Shown here one piece after another: positions 22,932 to 36,200 of a DNA stretch of 64,000 bases. The DNA is from Sinohyriopsis cumingii (Eukaryota; Mollusca; Bivalvia; Unionida; Unionidae), in contig CM068826.1 in NCBI GenBank assembly GCA_028554795.2, positions 101,496,346 to 101,560,345 of the forward strand. The letters are read 5' to 3'. The position numbers and the translations under genes are program-made. The notes under the pieces were generated by a model, which was not told the origin of the DNA, made no database searches, and saw nothing but the letters and a program-made list of their open reading frames with translations. Position 1 is the stretch's first letter; each line of letters begins with the position of its first letter.

Positions 22932-23747
22932 CAGTCAAACCTGTCCTAACGGTTACCTGAGTTCAGTGGTCACCTGGTCTCAACGGACATTCTAATTTCC
23001 TACTGGCAAATTTCTAATATAAATGTCATGTAATCTGCATTTCACTCTGCCTTTAGCAGTCACTGGAGAATATAAGAAGAGACTGCCCTAAGTATGTAAA
23101 TTAAACTTCTTTTGTTTGATAAGCAAGGCACGATATATAAAGATACAATACATGAATCAATAGCCACAGAAAATTTGTTTTATTTGCTAATCATCAAAGG
23201 TCTCTCATAAAAGTCAACTGTCTTTTGAGCTTGGTCAGTTTGAGCAACTGTTTAATCCATCAATTGTTTGACCTGTGAACACCTGTTTTCATGCCTAATT
23301 ACACCAGTTGGCCAAACAAAAGGTCAGTCCCTTGTTTCCTAATCATAGGTAAAAGTTGTATGCAATTAAGGAAACTGATAAAAATTGATCAAAACTATGA
23401 CACATGTGACAATGACAGGAGAATCAGTGATGATGTATTGTCCATGAGGGATTAGAGCGAAGATACCGAAATCTTGAGTGGAACTTTTTATTTTCTTATT
23501 TTGTCGTTTTTCCTGTTGCTAATTAGCTACACTAATTACATGTATCTTGATAGCATTATACTACTGATAACAATAACACATGCAAAATAATAATAATGAT
23601 ACAACTACTAATAATAATGCTACTGCTATTTAGTGCACAGTACATGCATTTGTCATGAAACAAGTTTGAGAGCTTAACCTGCCTTCAGAGGTCACCTGTC
23701 TACAAAGGCATTTTCCCAAGGGTGACTACTGTAGACAGATTCAACTA
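22932..23747. mobile_element. Possible pogo-like element, about 816 bp
   Basis: Starts CAGTCAAACCTGTCCTA after TA and ends GTAGACAGATTCAACTA before TA, an imperfect inverted pair. Words resembling GGTCACCTG(T) recur near both ends, as in the shorter MITEs at 15431 and 57296. No transposase frame is visible inside. Boundaries rest on decayed termini. Confidence 0.45.
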
Positions 23748-23749
23748 TA

Positions 23750-24093
23750 TCATCATAATAAGCTTAGATCACATAATTTTAGTCTACACTTCAATTTAAA
23801 GTCAATGTACCTTAATGAATGAAATCTAAGTCTGACCAATCAAAAGGCACAAATCATGACTTACTGTACTGTATTTACAACAGCTTAATAAGGGCAAAAC
23901 TGTACAACAAAGACCTAGATCTGTGATAGCATAATGTGCCTTCAGATCATGATCAATACTGTTTATTTCTTCATGTGATTGTAAACAAACAGTGTAGACC
24001 TATATCTGCATGTGCATTATGTGATCTGGATCTTTGCTGTTTGAAATCTTGTATACTTTGCATGTGGAAAAATATCCAAAAGAAGACAAACAC
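23750..24093. other. Non-coding DNA, nothing recognised
   Basis: Spacer before the 39 bp array. Confidence 0.4.
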
Positions 24094-24355
24094 AGAAATG
24101 AGGTCTGATTGATGGATTCTAGACAAACTGGCAGAAATGAGGCCTGATTGATGGATTCTAGACAAACTGGCAGAAATGAGGCCTGATTGATGGATTCTAG
24201 ACAAGATGGCAGAAATGAGGCCTGATTGATGGATTCTAGACAAACTGGCAGAATGAGGACTGATTGATGGATTCTAGACAAGATGGCAGAAATAAGGCCT
24301 GATTGATGGATTCTGGACAAGTTGGTACAAAGAGGCCTGATTGATGGATTCTAGA
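24094..24355. repeat. 39 bp minisatellite, about 7 copies
   Basis: Highly similar units start AGAAATGAGGCCTGATTGAT and continue GGATTCTAGACAAACTGGC. The unit is 13 codons long, so all three minus-strand frames show repeated peptide (SRIHQSGLISA). One unit is a base short, which moves the frame. The repeated peptides are an artefact of the array. Confidence 0.92.
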
Positions 24356-24988
24356 TTTCAACTCCATACTCCAGTTCTGTTGATGAAAACCAGGCATGAC
24401 TAAATTAAGCTGTGCCACCTACTGTAGAAACAGATGAACAAATATCAACTTTATTGGCATTTTCACTCATCATCTACAAGCCAGATGTTCACTATAAAAA
24501 ATACACTGTAACCAAGGAAGTTTTGCATTAGACTTTGAAGTACTCCTAAATGAAAACTGATATTTGTTGTAAGAAGGGAAATATTCTGAACAAGTATAGT
24601 TTTAGCCTTTTTCAACCTTTCCAGCAAGGGTATGCTACAAAACTGGTACAATCCTTAAAATATTGAACAGAAATTTAACTAAAAGTCAGTCCTGGCCACT
24701 TTTTTGCCTAATAGGCTAACAATACATTACACTATCATCAACTTGATCTAAACATTTAATAAATCTTGGTCGAATATAACAGCTGTGGCAAGCCATCATC
24801 AACTAAATATACAACTTTACCTACTAACAAATCTACTGGTTTTTTTTTTAACAGATGTTTACAATTGTGTTAAAGTCACTTGGTAGTATCAAGAGTTGGA
24901 TGTTTACCAACTATGCTGGTGTTACCTCCCTTCACTGTATGTTGCGAGGTGGTCATGCAATGCAACACTACTGAACAACCCATGCAGG
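24356..24988. other. Non-coding DNA, nothing recognised
   Basis: No gene or repeat family recognised. Confidence 0.4.
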
Positions 24989-25836
24989 TTAGCACAATAA
25001 CCCCTAGCAACGACTTAACGGGGCAGGAGGTAGTAGCCTACTGCTGAGCTCTGTAGTGTCATGGTCATGCAAGATACACTAAAGTGGGTGGTATTATAGA
25101 AAGGTAGACAGATGTAGCTCTACAATGATACCAAATAATCTGGAATATCTAGTTGCACTACAAAATTCGCCCATGGTCGGAATCCGATTTTGTGTTTGGA
25201 TTTTAGACTTTTTGGTCTCAGATCTAAGGCAAACCAGTATGAACTGCAAACAGACAGATGAGCCTTTAAAAAAGTAGGATAAGATGGGCATTTGGAATTG
25301 TTATTGTTGTTGTTGTTGTGGGGTTTAACGCCATTTTTCAGCACATGATAGGCTATACATGGCGGCCAGTATTAATGGTGGAGGAAGAACCCGGGAAAAC
25401 CCCGGAAAGAACCACTGACCCACGAGAATCTACTGGCAAGCTTTCTCACATACCCACATTGGCTGAATCTTAGACTCAAACCACCGCAGACAGAGGTGAG
25501 ATGGCAGTGATCCGTAACAAAGAGCGCTTTAGACCACTCACCACTCGGGGCCCCGGCATTTGGAATAAAGAGTGGTCTCCACACAAAAAAAATGGCTCCG
25601 TTTAGCAAAAATGATATTAATTTTTTTTAATTATACAAAATCCTTTATCCTTTTGCTCATACGCGAGTCAAATAGCCAATGAAAAACAATGTTTCTAACA
25701 CAAGTAGGCAGTATGTTATTGAAAGATGACCAGGGATTTGGTGTTTTCGAGTCTATTCAGAAATAGCTTTCAAAATGTGTTTCCTACTCGATTTTCAGGC
25801 AAAAATGACAAAAAGCTCCAGGGGTTAATGTGTTAA
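24989..25836. mobile_element. TTAA MITE family 2, copy 2, carrying a SINE
   Basis: Ends match copy 1 (left CACAATAACCCCTAG, mutated at two positions; right CAGGGGTTAATGTG then TTAA). The left target is TTAG. Relative to copy 1 it lacks about 48 bp near 25166 and contains a complete minus-strand SINE-A at 25299-25555. Removing the SINE and one 11 bp duplication restores colinearity with copy 1. Confidence 0.8.
25288..25566 (-). mobile_element. SINE-A copy, full length, with 11 bp target duplication
   Basis: Flanked by GCATTTGGAAT at 25288-25298 and 25556-25566, with the SINE itself at 25299-25555. On the minus strand it has the GGGGCCCCGAGTGG head, GTGGTCTAAAGCGCTC A-box arm, family body, GGGTTCTTCCTCCACC and an (AAC)n-type tail. 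The exact target duplication and intact blocks make this the youngest-looking SINE-A here. Confidence 0.93.
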
Positions 25837-26694
25837 GGAACCTTAATTAAGCACCTCAACAATAAAGATAAAAATGGATCCCCCAACAAGAAGAAAGAAA
25901 CTTGGTTGCACTGCCTGACACAGAGACAACCCAGTCAAATTATGCATTTATGACTTCTGAAATAGTTAAACAAGTCTGGAGTCTTAATAAATGACATGTT
26001 TGAAGACAAAACAATCAATAAATCCAAATACAGTTAGATATTTTATAGTAGCCTGAAGTTTTAGTGAAACCACTCAGAAATTTTAAAAACTTTTCAGCTG
26101 ACCTTTCAATTTTCATGGAATGCCCTGCTAAAATGGTCAATATTTGTATTCTCTTCCCTGAAAGAACTATCTTTTGGATTGGCAGTTTGGATGTATATAT
26201 AATGGGACAACAATGTTTTCTTCCACAAAAATATATAAAACTATCAATACATATTTCATGCATGTCATTGTATCACTGTTATCTTAATTAACTTTTCAAA
26301 GTTTTCTAAAGGATTTTAAAAGTACAGCCCATATACTTTTGTCCAGATGGATACAACATTACTTTTCAACAACAGAGAACTGGCTAAACTGAACATAAAT
26401 AACCTGCCATCAACCCTAATCTGCAATGCATAAATTCATTGCAAAACTATCTCAGTACCAAATGGACCAAAATTAATAAAGCAAAAAATTAAGGTTCATT
26501 AATTTTGTGAAAGAGAAACAAATCTAACAACAAAATAAACAGTGAAATCTTCAAAATACTCAGTAAAACTGATGTAGTGTGTATTATTTCTCTTGGCATA
26601 TCTCTATGGAAAGTATATGATCAAGTAGACAATTGAAAGGAACACTAATGAAATAGATTTTAAAAATACAAATTCCCTGTCACCAATCATTAAC
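25837..26694. other. Non-coding DNA, nothing recognised
   Basis: Overlapping frames of 75-82 codons exist on both strands at about 26015-26291, without supporting signals. Confidence 0.4.
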
Positions 26695-26752
26695 CTGAGG
26701 GTCAGAAGGCTTGGAACCACGGAGCTAAGAAGAGAGCTGGCAAGAGCAGCCC
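26695..26752 (-). CDS. Candidate small exon, 58 nt (unrecognised)
   Basis: On the minus strand a pyrimidine-containing acceptor (TGTCATTCTCCACAG) precedes 58 nt and a donor CAG|GTTAAT follows. One frame reads as small and hydrophobic residues (AALASSLLSSVVPSLLTL). The plus strand is also open here for about 99 codons (26624-26923), so strand and coding status are uncertain. Low-complexity reading; could be untranslated or chance. Confidence 0.2.
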
Positions 26753-27022
26753 CTGTGGAGAATGACACGTCATATGTGAATTTCTCCAATTCAAACCCTT
26801 CAGACACATTTTCCTTTCAAGTTAAGGCATGTGGACATCATGAAATTCATAATACTGAAAGCCAAACTCGTCAAGTAAGAAGCTCTCCATTTTCTGATTG
26901 GTCAATTGACAGAAACAATTGATCTGCAAGGGCACTTTGTACAGAATGCTGTTTTGGTTGGCTACATAAGTCAAGTATCAATCTGGAACATAACTTAAAA
27001 AAAATAAAAAAATACATGATTG

Positions 27023-27108
27023 GAGAGAGAGACAGACAGACAGAGACAAAGACAGATAGACATACAGACAGACAGACAAAGAGAGTATATGTGTGTATGT
27101 GTGTGTTA
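27023..27108. repeat. GACA-rich and TG-rich simple sequence
   Basis: GAGAGACAGACAGACAGAGAC grading into TATGTGTGTATGTGTGTG. The 81-codon plus-strand frame begins in it. Confidence 0.85.
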
Positions 27109-27116
27109 CCTTTAAG

Positions 27117-27169
27117 TTATGCAACAATTGTGAGCTGGGTCATCAGCTTTGCAATACAGTGTGGAAAAC
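27117..27169 (-). CDS. Candidate exon with strong splice acceptor, ends at TAA (unrecognised)
   Basis: The minus strand shows an excellent 3' splice site: a long pyrimidine tract (AATCTTTTCCTCTTTG) then TATTTTATAG at 27170. A donor-like AAAG|GTAACA follows at 27110. In the frame that fits the 29.7 kb candidate exon it reads FPHCIAKLMTQLTIVA then TAA. All three frames stop before the donor, so it is either a terminal coding exon or a non-coding exon. No homology recognised. Confidence 0.3.
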
Positions 27170-27379
27170 CTATAAAATACAAAGAGGAAAAGATTAAGAT
27201 TTCATTTGCTTTAGTATTTTATAATGCAACACATATATTTTACAGTAATGTGCTTTGCTAGGGACACACAATACAACCAAACAAGGCTGAATCAATGGTA
27301 GGATTTGATACATACTAGCACATTTTCACTTTATGTTTAGCATGCTAAGCTTCATACCCCCATAAATCAGAAGGATGTG

Positions 27380-27540
27380 TTTGTTGTTGTTATTGTTGTT
27401 TAATGGCACTTTTAATACAAGGCTGGCTATACCATGCTAAGGATATGGGAGTTAAGTACCCTTTTCCAAGGAAACAAGGGCAGCTGATACAGGCTGGCCA
27501 GGGCAGATATCGAACTCCGACTCCAAGATGCTGCAAAAAA
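27380..27540 (-). mobile_element. SINE-C copy, minus strand
   Basis: On the minus strand: a B-box-like GGAGTTCGATATCTGCCC, then CAGCTGCCCTTGTTTCCTTG, TTAACTCCCATATCC, TATAGCCAGCC, and an (AAC/AAT)n tail seen as TTGTTGTTATTGTTG on the plus strand. A plus-strand relative lies at 46815, and a 3' fragment at 60939. Confidence 0.65.
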
Positions 27541-29708
27541 CATTAAAGGGGACATAACACATGAAAGTTGGTAACATGAAGAACTAATGTATTGGGAGAT
27601 ACGCTGTCATGACTAGATCAATTCTGTAATACAATGTCATGATTTTAACTCAGAGACCACCTGTCATGTGAATCATTATTTTGTTGTTAGAATGAGTATT
27701 TTTTTCTAGACAGGATTTTGCTTATCTGCATCTTGGAATCTGCATCATCCAAGATTGTCCTTGTTAATTGAATATATACAAAGACACTGATCCATTCATC
27801 CTAATTTAATGACTTGGTACAATGGATAAAATAAATAAAGACAGACAAAACATAGTTATTATGTATCATTCTGATTAACAAAGGGTAAAATCATTGTCTA
27901 AACCAAATTTATATGAAAATATACTGCACTGAATAATAATAATTTTACTTTCCCTAAACCATACAAATGCAGACCAGCCAACCCTTATGTTTTTGCCATA
28001 AGTCTAACAGAAATGACCCTTAAAATATGGACCTGTGGAAAGAAAGCCCAAATTACACAAATATGATTGTTTGCAATAAAATCCAGATACTGACTTGTCA
28101 GCGTTTGATTTGGATCTGTTTTTCATTTTAAATGCAATGGAATTGGTCAGTGAATGAGACTAACTTTACCTGAGTACCTCTTATGTTTTAAACTGCATGT
28201 ATTTTGTAATGCTAAAAGTCTGCATGATAAAGCTGGCATGTAACAAGTGTTATGACAGGACGAAAGGGATAATAAGCCTCTTAAAAACTTTCAATAAAAG
28301 AGAAGAATAAAAAGGAATATTAATACTGCTGGGGAAAAGGTCGGAAAGACAGCAATTAAGTTTAATGAACATCATGTATTGATTTGAGTTTGTCACATGG
28401 CAGAAAAGAATATTGCCATCGCCATGGCCTGCATGAAATTTTTTTTTAAAAGGATTATGTCAGGTTGAGAGATATGAAGAATCCACTGAGCTCCATAGGG
28501 TTTGGAAATAAGTTTGTGAAACTCTACTGGAGGTAGTTAAGGTTCAAGTAAACCTGACGAAAACAACTGAGTTGAAAACATTGTTTACTGTTGCTGCATT
28601 AGTCCTGAATGATACTTATAGACTTTTAAAGGCACGTTTGCCAGCTTGAATATAGCAGTACAAGAAAGTTTGTTACACCTTACTGAAAATGGGCCCAACT
28701 TATAGAAACAATTAGCTGCCTTACTGAGAAGGTCTTGTTAGGGTTGGCAGGTCTGTAGATGGTGACATAAAACTGCCAGCAAGATTAAGAGAAAACAATA
28801 TTTTTTTTTTCATTTTGAAAAGATTTCATTTTAGGTAACCAAAAATTTTTTTCCCTCTTGCTGGCAATATACCATCAATGTATACAAAAAGCATCAATAA
28901 TAGCAGTATTAGTTGTCTCACATTCTTGAAGCACATAGAGAACAATGCATGGTACAAGCAACTGCCTGACAGCAGTGTAACGCAAAGAATATGAGGGACA
29001 CCTCATTGACTGTTCTCGTAATTTCATGCATGCAACTTAAAATGATCATTCATCTGAATCACACTCAATGTTTTAATTTTTTTAATAAAAAAACACATTT
29101 CATGACAAACTTGATCTACAGTGAGTTTTGTGCTCCCCCCCATTGTATTTGTTGGTTCCAATGTGGATTTTAATTTAACTCTGGATATACAAAACAGTGT
29201 AAAGCCTGTCTATATTGCTGTGTTTATTATTATGCATATCATTACATTTTACAATAGCCAATTAAGGGGAAAGGTGTGTCTGCACTTTGGGACATTACAA
29301 AATATCACAAGTCATATCAAAGATTATTCATTTATAACCTTTTCTTGGGTCAAACCACGTTTCCTTCTTAAAATCGTATTTCCAAATCCTTTCTTAATTG
29401 ATATACCAACTTATGCAGCCTCCTTAAAGCAGACCAAGAACAACAAGTACTGATTTTTTTCCACAAAAACATAGCTTTTTCAGACACTGTGATGGACAAT
29501 TCATAAGTGCTAAAATATTCTCCCAAATGAAATCACATCAGCTTTCAATTTTTCACCTGATTTTCTGCTGTTTCTACTGGTTAATATTTTTCTCTAATAT
29601 TTTGATTGAAAATATTAAAAACTAATAAATGAATTACCTGAAAATATGACAATGATATGGTATCTGGATTTGGTGTACAATTTCTATCAATGTTTGAATA
29701 AATTTCCT
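27541..29708. other. Long non-coding stretch, nothing recognised
   Basis: About 2.2 kb without repeats. Frames at 28991 and 29121 (60 and 110 codons) overlap in different frames and look accidental. Confidence 0.45.
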
Positions 29709-29828
29709 TTAAATACCCATTTCTTCTCTAAGTGGGGATGCAGGATACAGTTCATTTGCCAAGTCTGTTGGGTCATCCTTTGGCATATTTTCTTTTAGCA
29801 AAAACTTAGATTTCTCTTTCTTTCCATC
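29709..29828 (-). CDS. Candidate exon, acidic/basic C-terminal-like peptide (unrecognised)
   Basis: The minus strand has an acceptor GGTTACAG preceded by a T-rich tract and a TTTAAC branch-like word. It then has 39 open codons ending in TAA. The reading is hydrophilic and protein-like (GKKEKSKFLLKENMPKDD, then LANELYPASPLREEMG), and the block is less AT-rich than its surroundings. A donor-like GTATTT at 29711-29716 could instead splice it, after 37 codons plus one base, to a phase-1 exon such as 27169. I do not recognise the family. Confidence 0.35.
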   Translation of the reverse strand, partial: DGKKEKSKFLLKENMPKDDPTDLANELYPASPLREEMGI

Positions 29829-30186
29829 CTGTAACCACATTGTTAAATAGTCAAACAGCCAAAGAAAGTTATATTTAGGAAATAATTTACAGTATAATTA
29901 TTGACTTTTGTTGTCAGATAAATCTAATAATGGCAATTAATTTTTTTATAAAATCAAAATGATGTTTGGTTTTGATGATGCACAGGATACTCGCTAAAGT
30001 TATTGCGATTGGCCTGGGAAACAGGATCACGTGTGTAATATTGAGGGATAAGAATGCCTTTATGATATTACCTTTTTAAGTGTTTCATTTATTCACTCTT
30101 TCTGAAAGGCCTCACTCTAGAGCAATTTATGTCCCAAATAAGATCTAAATTGGCTGCTCATCTATGGAAGTCCACTACTGCCCTAC

Positions 30187-30267
30187 ATGAGAGTAAGCTT
30201 CACTTTTGATCGATGAGAAAATGCCACCAGTATTATCTTGATTACTGGTGACTGTGAAAATCATGTG
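30187..30267 (-). CDS. Candidate 81 nt exon (unrecognised)
   Basis: On the minus strand a very good acceptor (TTTCTCTTGCTTTCC, then TTATTGTACAG) precedes 27 open codons (reads TVTSNQDNTGGIFSSIKSEA). A donor-like GTAGGG follows at 30181-30186; without it the frame ends at a TAG at 30175. It enters and leaves in phase 0, matching the phase-0 entry of the 29.8 kb candidate. No homology recognised. Confidence 0.33.
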
Positions 30268-30526
30268 CTGTACAATAAGGAAAGCAAGAGAAATATTACA
30301 AATGATAATATATCTGTTGACAGTAAAAGAAAATGAACCTGCAAAAAATAAAACAAAACCCAAACAATAAAAATAAACATAAGAAAACAGGTACTATCTT
30401 CTCCAACATATGACTGTAATAATTAAAAAATACCATATGACAATACAGCTGAGGGAATGTGTGGAAGTATTCCATGCTCTAATGCACATTTAAAAAGGCA
30501 ATCACTGACAATACTTCCTGTGCTGC

Positions 30527-30650
30527 TTCTCGTGGGTCGGTGGTTATTTCCAGGGTTTTCCCGGGTTCTTCCTCCACCATTTATACTAGCTGCCATGTAT
30601 AGCCTATCCTGTGCTGAAAAATGGCATTAAAACCTACAACAACAACAACT
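30527..30650 (+). mobile_element. SINE-A fragment, 3' half
   Basis: Begins in the body (CTTCTCGTGGGTCGGTGGTT) and keeps TTCTTCCTCCACC, TGCCATGTATAGCCTATCC, GCTGAAAAATGGCATTAAAA and an ACAACAACAAC tail. The tRNA head is missing. Confidence 0.88.
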
Positions 30651-33026
<2,376 letters not shown>

Positions 33027-33520
33027 TGTAGGTATATCAAATTCATCATCATTTGAATATGCAAATAATCATGGTTTCAACAGTAGCTGATAGCACTAAC
33101 AACCTCCAGATCAGTGATCAATTTCTACTTATTAATCATTATTGAAATAAGAAAATAACAAGAGAAAAAATTTATAATTTTTCCCAATTTAACAAATGTA
33201 TTAGATCTGGTTCACATGTTTCATTGAAATCCCATGCACTTTCCCTTTCTCTGATGCCATAAGGGTAAGAACACATAAATGAAGAGAACGAGAGAAAAAC
33301 AAATTGACCTGGATGAATACCTTGGACTTCAAACTACATGTAACCTACTGGAACCTGAGATTTTATAATGGCATGTGTACGATTTCCACTGGATTATTCT
33401 ACAGTATTACATTATACCAATAATACAAAGTTGCTAAAGCCTTTTGAGATGAGAGGGTTCTATTGTAAATCTATTGGTTAGGTGGCACATAAAAACTGTT
33501 TGTTTTTGCTTTTTGATTAT

Positions 33521-33666
33521 TGTTATTGTTGTGGGTTTAATGCTGTTTCCAGCACACACTAGACTTCTCACAGAACCACATTGCCAAGCCCGAGACTCAA
33601 ACCCATACTGACAGAAGTAAAACGGCAGTAACTGGTAAAGTGAGCACTTTAGACCACTCAATTAAG
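33521..33666 (-). mobile_element. SINE-A copy with internal deletion, minus strand
   Basis: Keeps the tail (TTATTGTTGTGGGTTTAATGC on plus) and the head part (GAGACTCAAACCCATACTGAC, GAGCACTTTAGACCACTCA). The central body block with GGAAGAACCCGGGAAAACC is missing. Confidence 0.8.
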
Positions 33667-33815
33667 TAAAAAGCTTCTAAAAACTCATTTTTTCAATATT
33701 AAAATATCCGAAGGCCCCACTCCCCATCTCTGTCTTTCTCACTGTGTTGGTTGGACAATTGACAGCTCAGTCTTACTTCAATTAATCAGGAACTCTCTCT
33801 CTTCTCTCTCTGCCT

Positions 33816-34142
33816 CTCTACATTCCAGTGGCCTAAGTGGTTAGAGTGACCACCTCGGATATGGGAGGTTGCCAGTTCGAAGCCTAGTCATACTAAAGAC
33901 TTATAAAAAATGGCACTAGCAGCTGCCTTGCTTGGCACTCAACATTAAGACGTTAGTATTAGGGCTGGTCAGCCTAGTGTCAGGATAATGTGACTGAGTG
34001 GGATGTCATGCTACAATTCTGTGGCATGATGCCCCAATGCTAGACATCACTATAAACTACCACACTGCGGACATCGTAGCAATATGACTGAAAAACTGTT
34101 AAAACTACATTAAAAATCCAAATCACACACACACACACACAC
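33816..34142 (+). mobile_element. SINE-B copy, full length
   Basis: Head CAGTGGCCTAAGTGGTTAGA with a decayed B box (GCCAGTTCGAAGCC). The body is colinear with the copy at 4436 (TTGGCACTCAACATTAAGAC, GTCAGGATAATGTGACTGAG, GCATGATGCCCCAATGCTAG). The tail is (AC)n, followed by a CTCTCTCT run. Confidence 0.9.
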
Positions 34143-34366
34143 GCTCTCTCTCTCTGTGCATTACAGACTGGATCAATGATGGTAAAACTGACAGGCAAAT
34201 CAACCAACAGAGCAAAAGAAAGATTGACAATAAAAAGAATCTTATTATCAGTCCCCACCTTCTCTCTCTCTCCCCCACACTTTTGCAAAATATGGGTGAA
34301 AACAAAACATTGCTGGTTTTTGCCTGTAGCATGCAATGATGTTTCTATACCTATGTTGGTAAAAGT

Positions 34367-34500
34367 GAGACTATACATGGCAGCCAGTGTAACTGGTAGA
34401 GGAAGAATCTGGGAAAATACCACTAAGAACCACTGACCCACGGAAAGTTATAGGCAAACTTTTTCACATACCCACATTGGCAGTGATCAGTAAATAAAGC
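34367..34500 (-). mobile_element. SINE-A fragment, minus strand
   Basis: Matches the central and part of the head region in reverse (CTATACATGGCAGCCAGTGT, GGAAGAATCTGGGAAAATAC, CACATACCCACATTGGC). The true tail and tRNA head are decayed or absent. Confidence 0.8.
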
Positions 34501-35047
34501 AAAATAATGACTTAAATCCACTGAAATTAAATTCAAATGTCTGAATTAACTCTTGTTTGTTCTTTATTTTGCTTAGTCTGTATTCCCCACTCAGTTCAAC
34601 ATACTCATCAGTGTCGGAATAACTGTATTTACTCTTTGCAAAGAATTAAGAGAGAGAGATAGAGAGAAAGAAGGACAGATAATAGGATTCTTTTCATTGC
34701 CATGCTTTGTTCCTTTCAACCAACCTTAATGCTTAAATCATAAATGTCTTTCATTTAATCAATAAGGAAACAAAATAAAAATAAACGATGTCAATTTCCG
34801 ATGGGGCTGTGAATAGCTGCAATCACTGCAGAACTACATTTTATAGTAGACACACTTGACAGGGATGAGTAGAGTTCACTCCCTCCCTCAAAACAGTTTC
34901 TTTAGTTAGTCAATCTTAACTCCACTGGAAATATGTCCATTTCCATGTAATATAAATAAAATATATTCAATGCTGCATGTTTGACTCATTTTTCATCAAT
35001 TTATACATCTGATTAAATAACAAACGTTCAGCATATATATTATACAA
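34501..35047. other. Non-coding DNA, partly low-AT
   Basis: Contains a GAGAGA run near 34650. The block 34790-35000 is compositionally like the conserved-looking region downstream. No gene recognised. Confidence 0.35.
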
Positions 35048-35194
35048 ATTCTTGTAACACACACAAACACAGACACACCTCTAAACTCTAATGCATATTC
35101 TTGTAACACACACAAACACAGACACACCTCTAAACTCTAATGCATATTCTTGTAACACACACAAACATAGACACACCTCTAAACTCTAATGCAT
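35048..35194. repeat. 49 bp minisatellite, 3 near-perfect copies
   Basis: Three head-to-tail units starting ATTCTTGTAACACACACAAA and ending CTAATGCAT, with a single base difference. Confidence 0.95.
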
Positions 35195-36200
35195 ATTCTT
35201 TCAGTGTGAATTTCCTTCATGACAAAAACAGAAGCACCAAACTGTAACATTTAGACATTTGGCTGAGATAACAAAACAGATGTGATGCTTGTTTTATGAT
35301 CTTTTAACATGATACATAAACAGAGAAATATATTTTAGTATTTGACAAGTCATTTTCCCCACATATTCTCTTTCACACAAAACCGAAAAGGTTCCTTCCA
35401 TGGTTTTAATGACACAACAAGCACTGCATGAGAGACTGTGGCCTAGTAGCACTGACATGACAATTGGATTCATAAGAAATCTGGTTTTCCCAGTTACATT
35501 TAATATGAATTATTTATCCTTCTCTAAACAGCCCTGAACAAGACTATCACAAGCCCCTGCAATGGTCTTTTATTGTTACATCTCACACACTTCATCAATC
35601 AATTGCAGCTATCTGCAGGAAACTGATCTTATCACTTGGAAGCACTTGCCTGTAAGATGGCTCCCTGAGAGCCTGATAGCCACAACGTGTACACCAGCAT
35701 TAGCTAGCTCAGCTTTGTTAACATAAATATTTGAAAACAAGATCTGAGCTAACCCACTACTGACACCAATTGATGTAAATTACCCTTAATCAGCAGCTTC
35801 AATTGCTTTCCTCAAGACCAACCCACAAGGTGCTGTTTGCTATCATATGCAGTTAAAGGTCACAGTCTGTGGATAAATTTCTGCATTTACTCCAATTATG
35901 CAGTCAGTGCATCAGTTATAATGACCACAGAGAAATTCATGCCCTCTGAAGCAGCCATGCTAATGGAGTAGAAACCAGAGGTTTACTCCAATCAAATCAA
36001 TTCATCTCTCTGTAACTGATAACTAACTTCATAATCTAACAAGAGGCTTAAGTAGAAATCAACAACTCATCTATATTTAGTGTAGTGCAGCATAAACTAA
36101 GACCCCCAGTCTGAAGCAGTATTAATTTTGTAACTTCCCAAGTGGAGTAATTAGTGACACAAATGGTGAGAAATAAAATGCAAAAAGAGTTTTACAATTA
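35195..36200. promoter_or_regulatory. Candidate conserved non-coding block (enhancer-like)
   Basis: No frame is open and there is no repeat structure, yet the sequence is complex and dense in homeodomain, POU and Sox-like words: CATCAATCAATTGCAGC, CAATTGATGTAAATTACCC, TTAATCAGCAGCTTCAATTG, ATGCTAATGG, GTGGAGTAATTAG. Such texture is typical of developmental enhancers, but conservation cannot be judged from one genome. Confidence 0.25.

Noticed and set aside
24000-24320. Repeated peptide frames (SRIHQSGLISA type)
   Set aside because: They are translations of a 39 bp minisatellite; all three frames show it and no start or splice signals are present.
27016-27261. 81-codon plus-strand frame
   Set aside because: It starts in a GACA/TG simple repeat, and the opposite strand has the better splice signals here.
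34040-34441. 133-codon minus-strand frame, the longest in the window
   Set aside because: It spans SINE-B, its (AC)n tail, unique DNA and a SINE-A fragment, so it is accidental.
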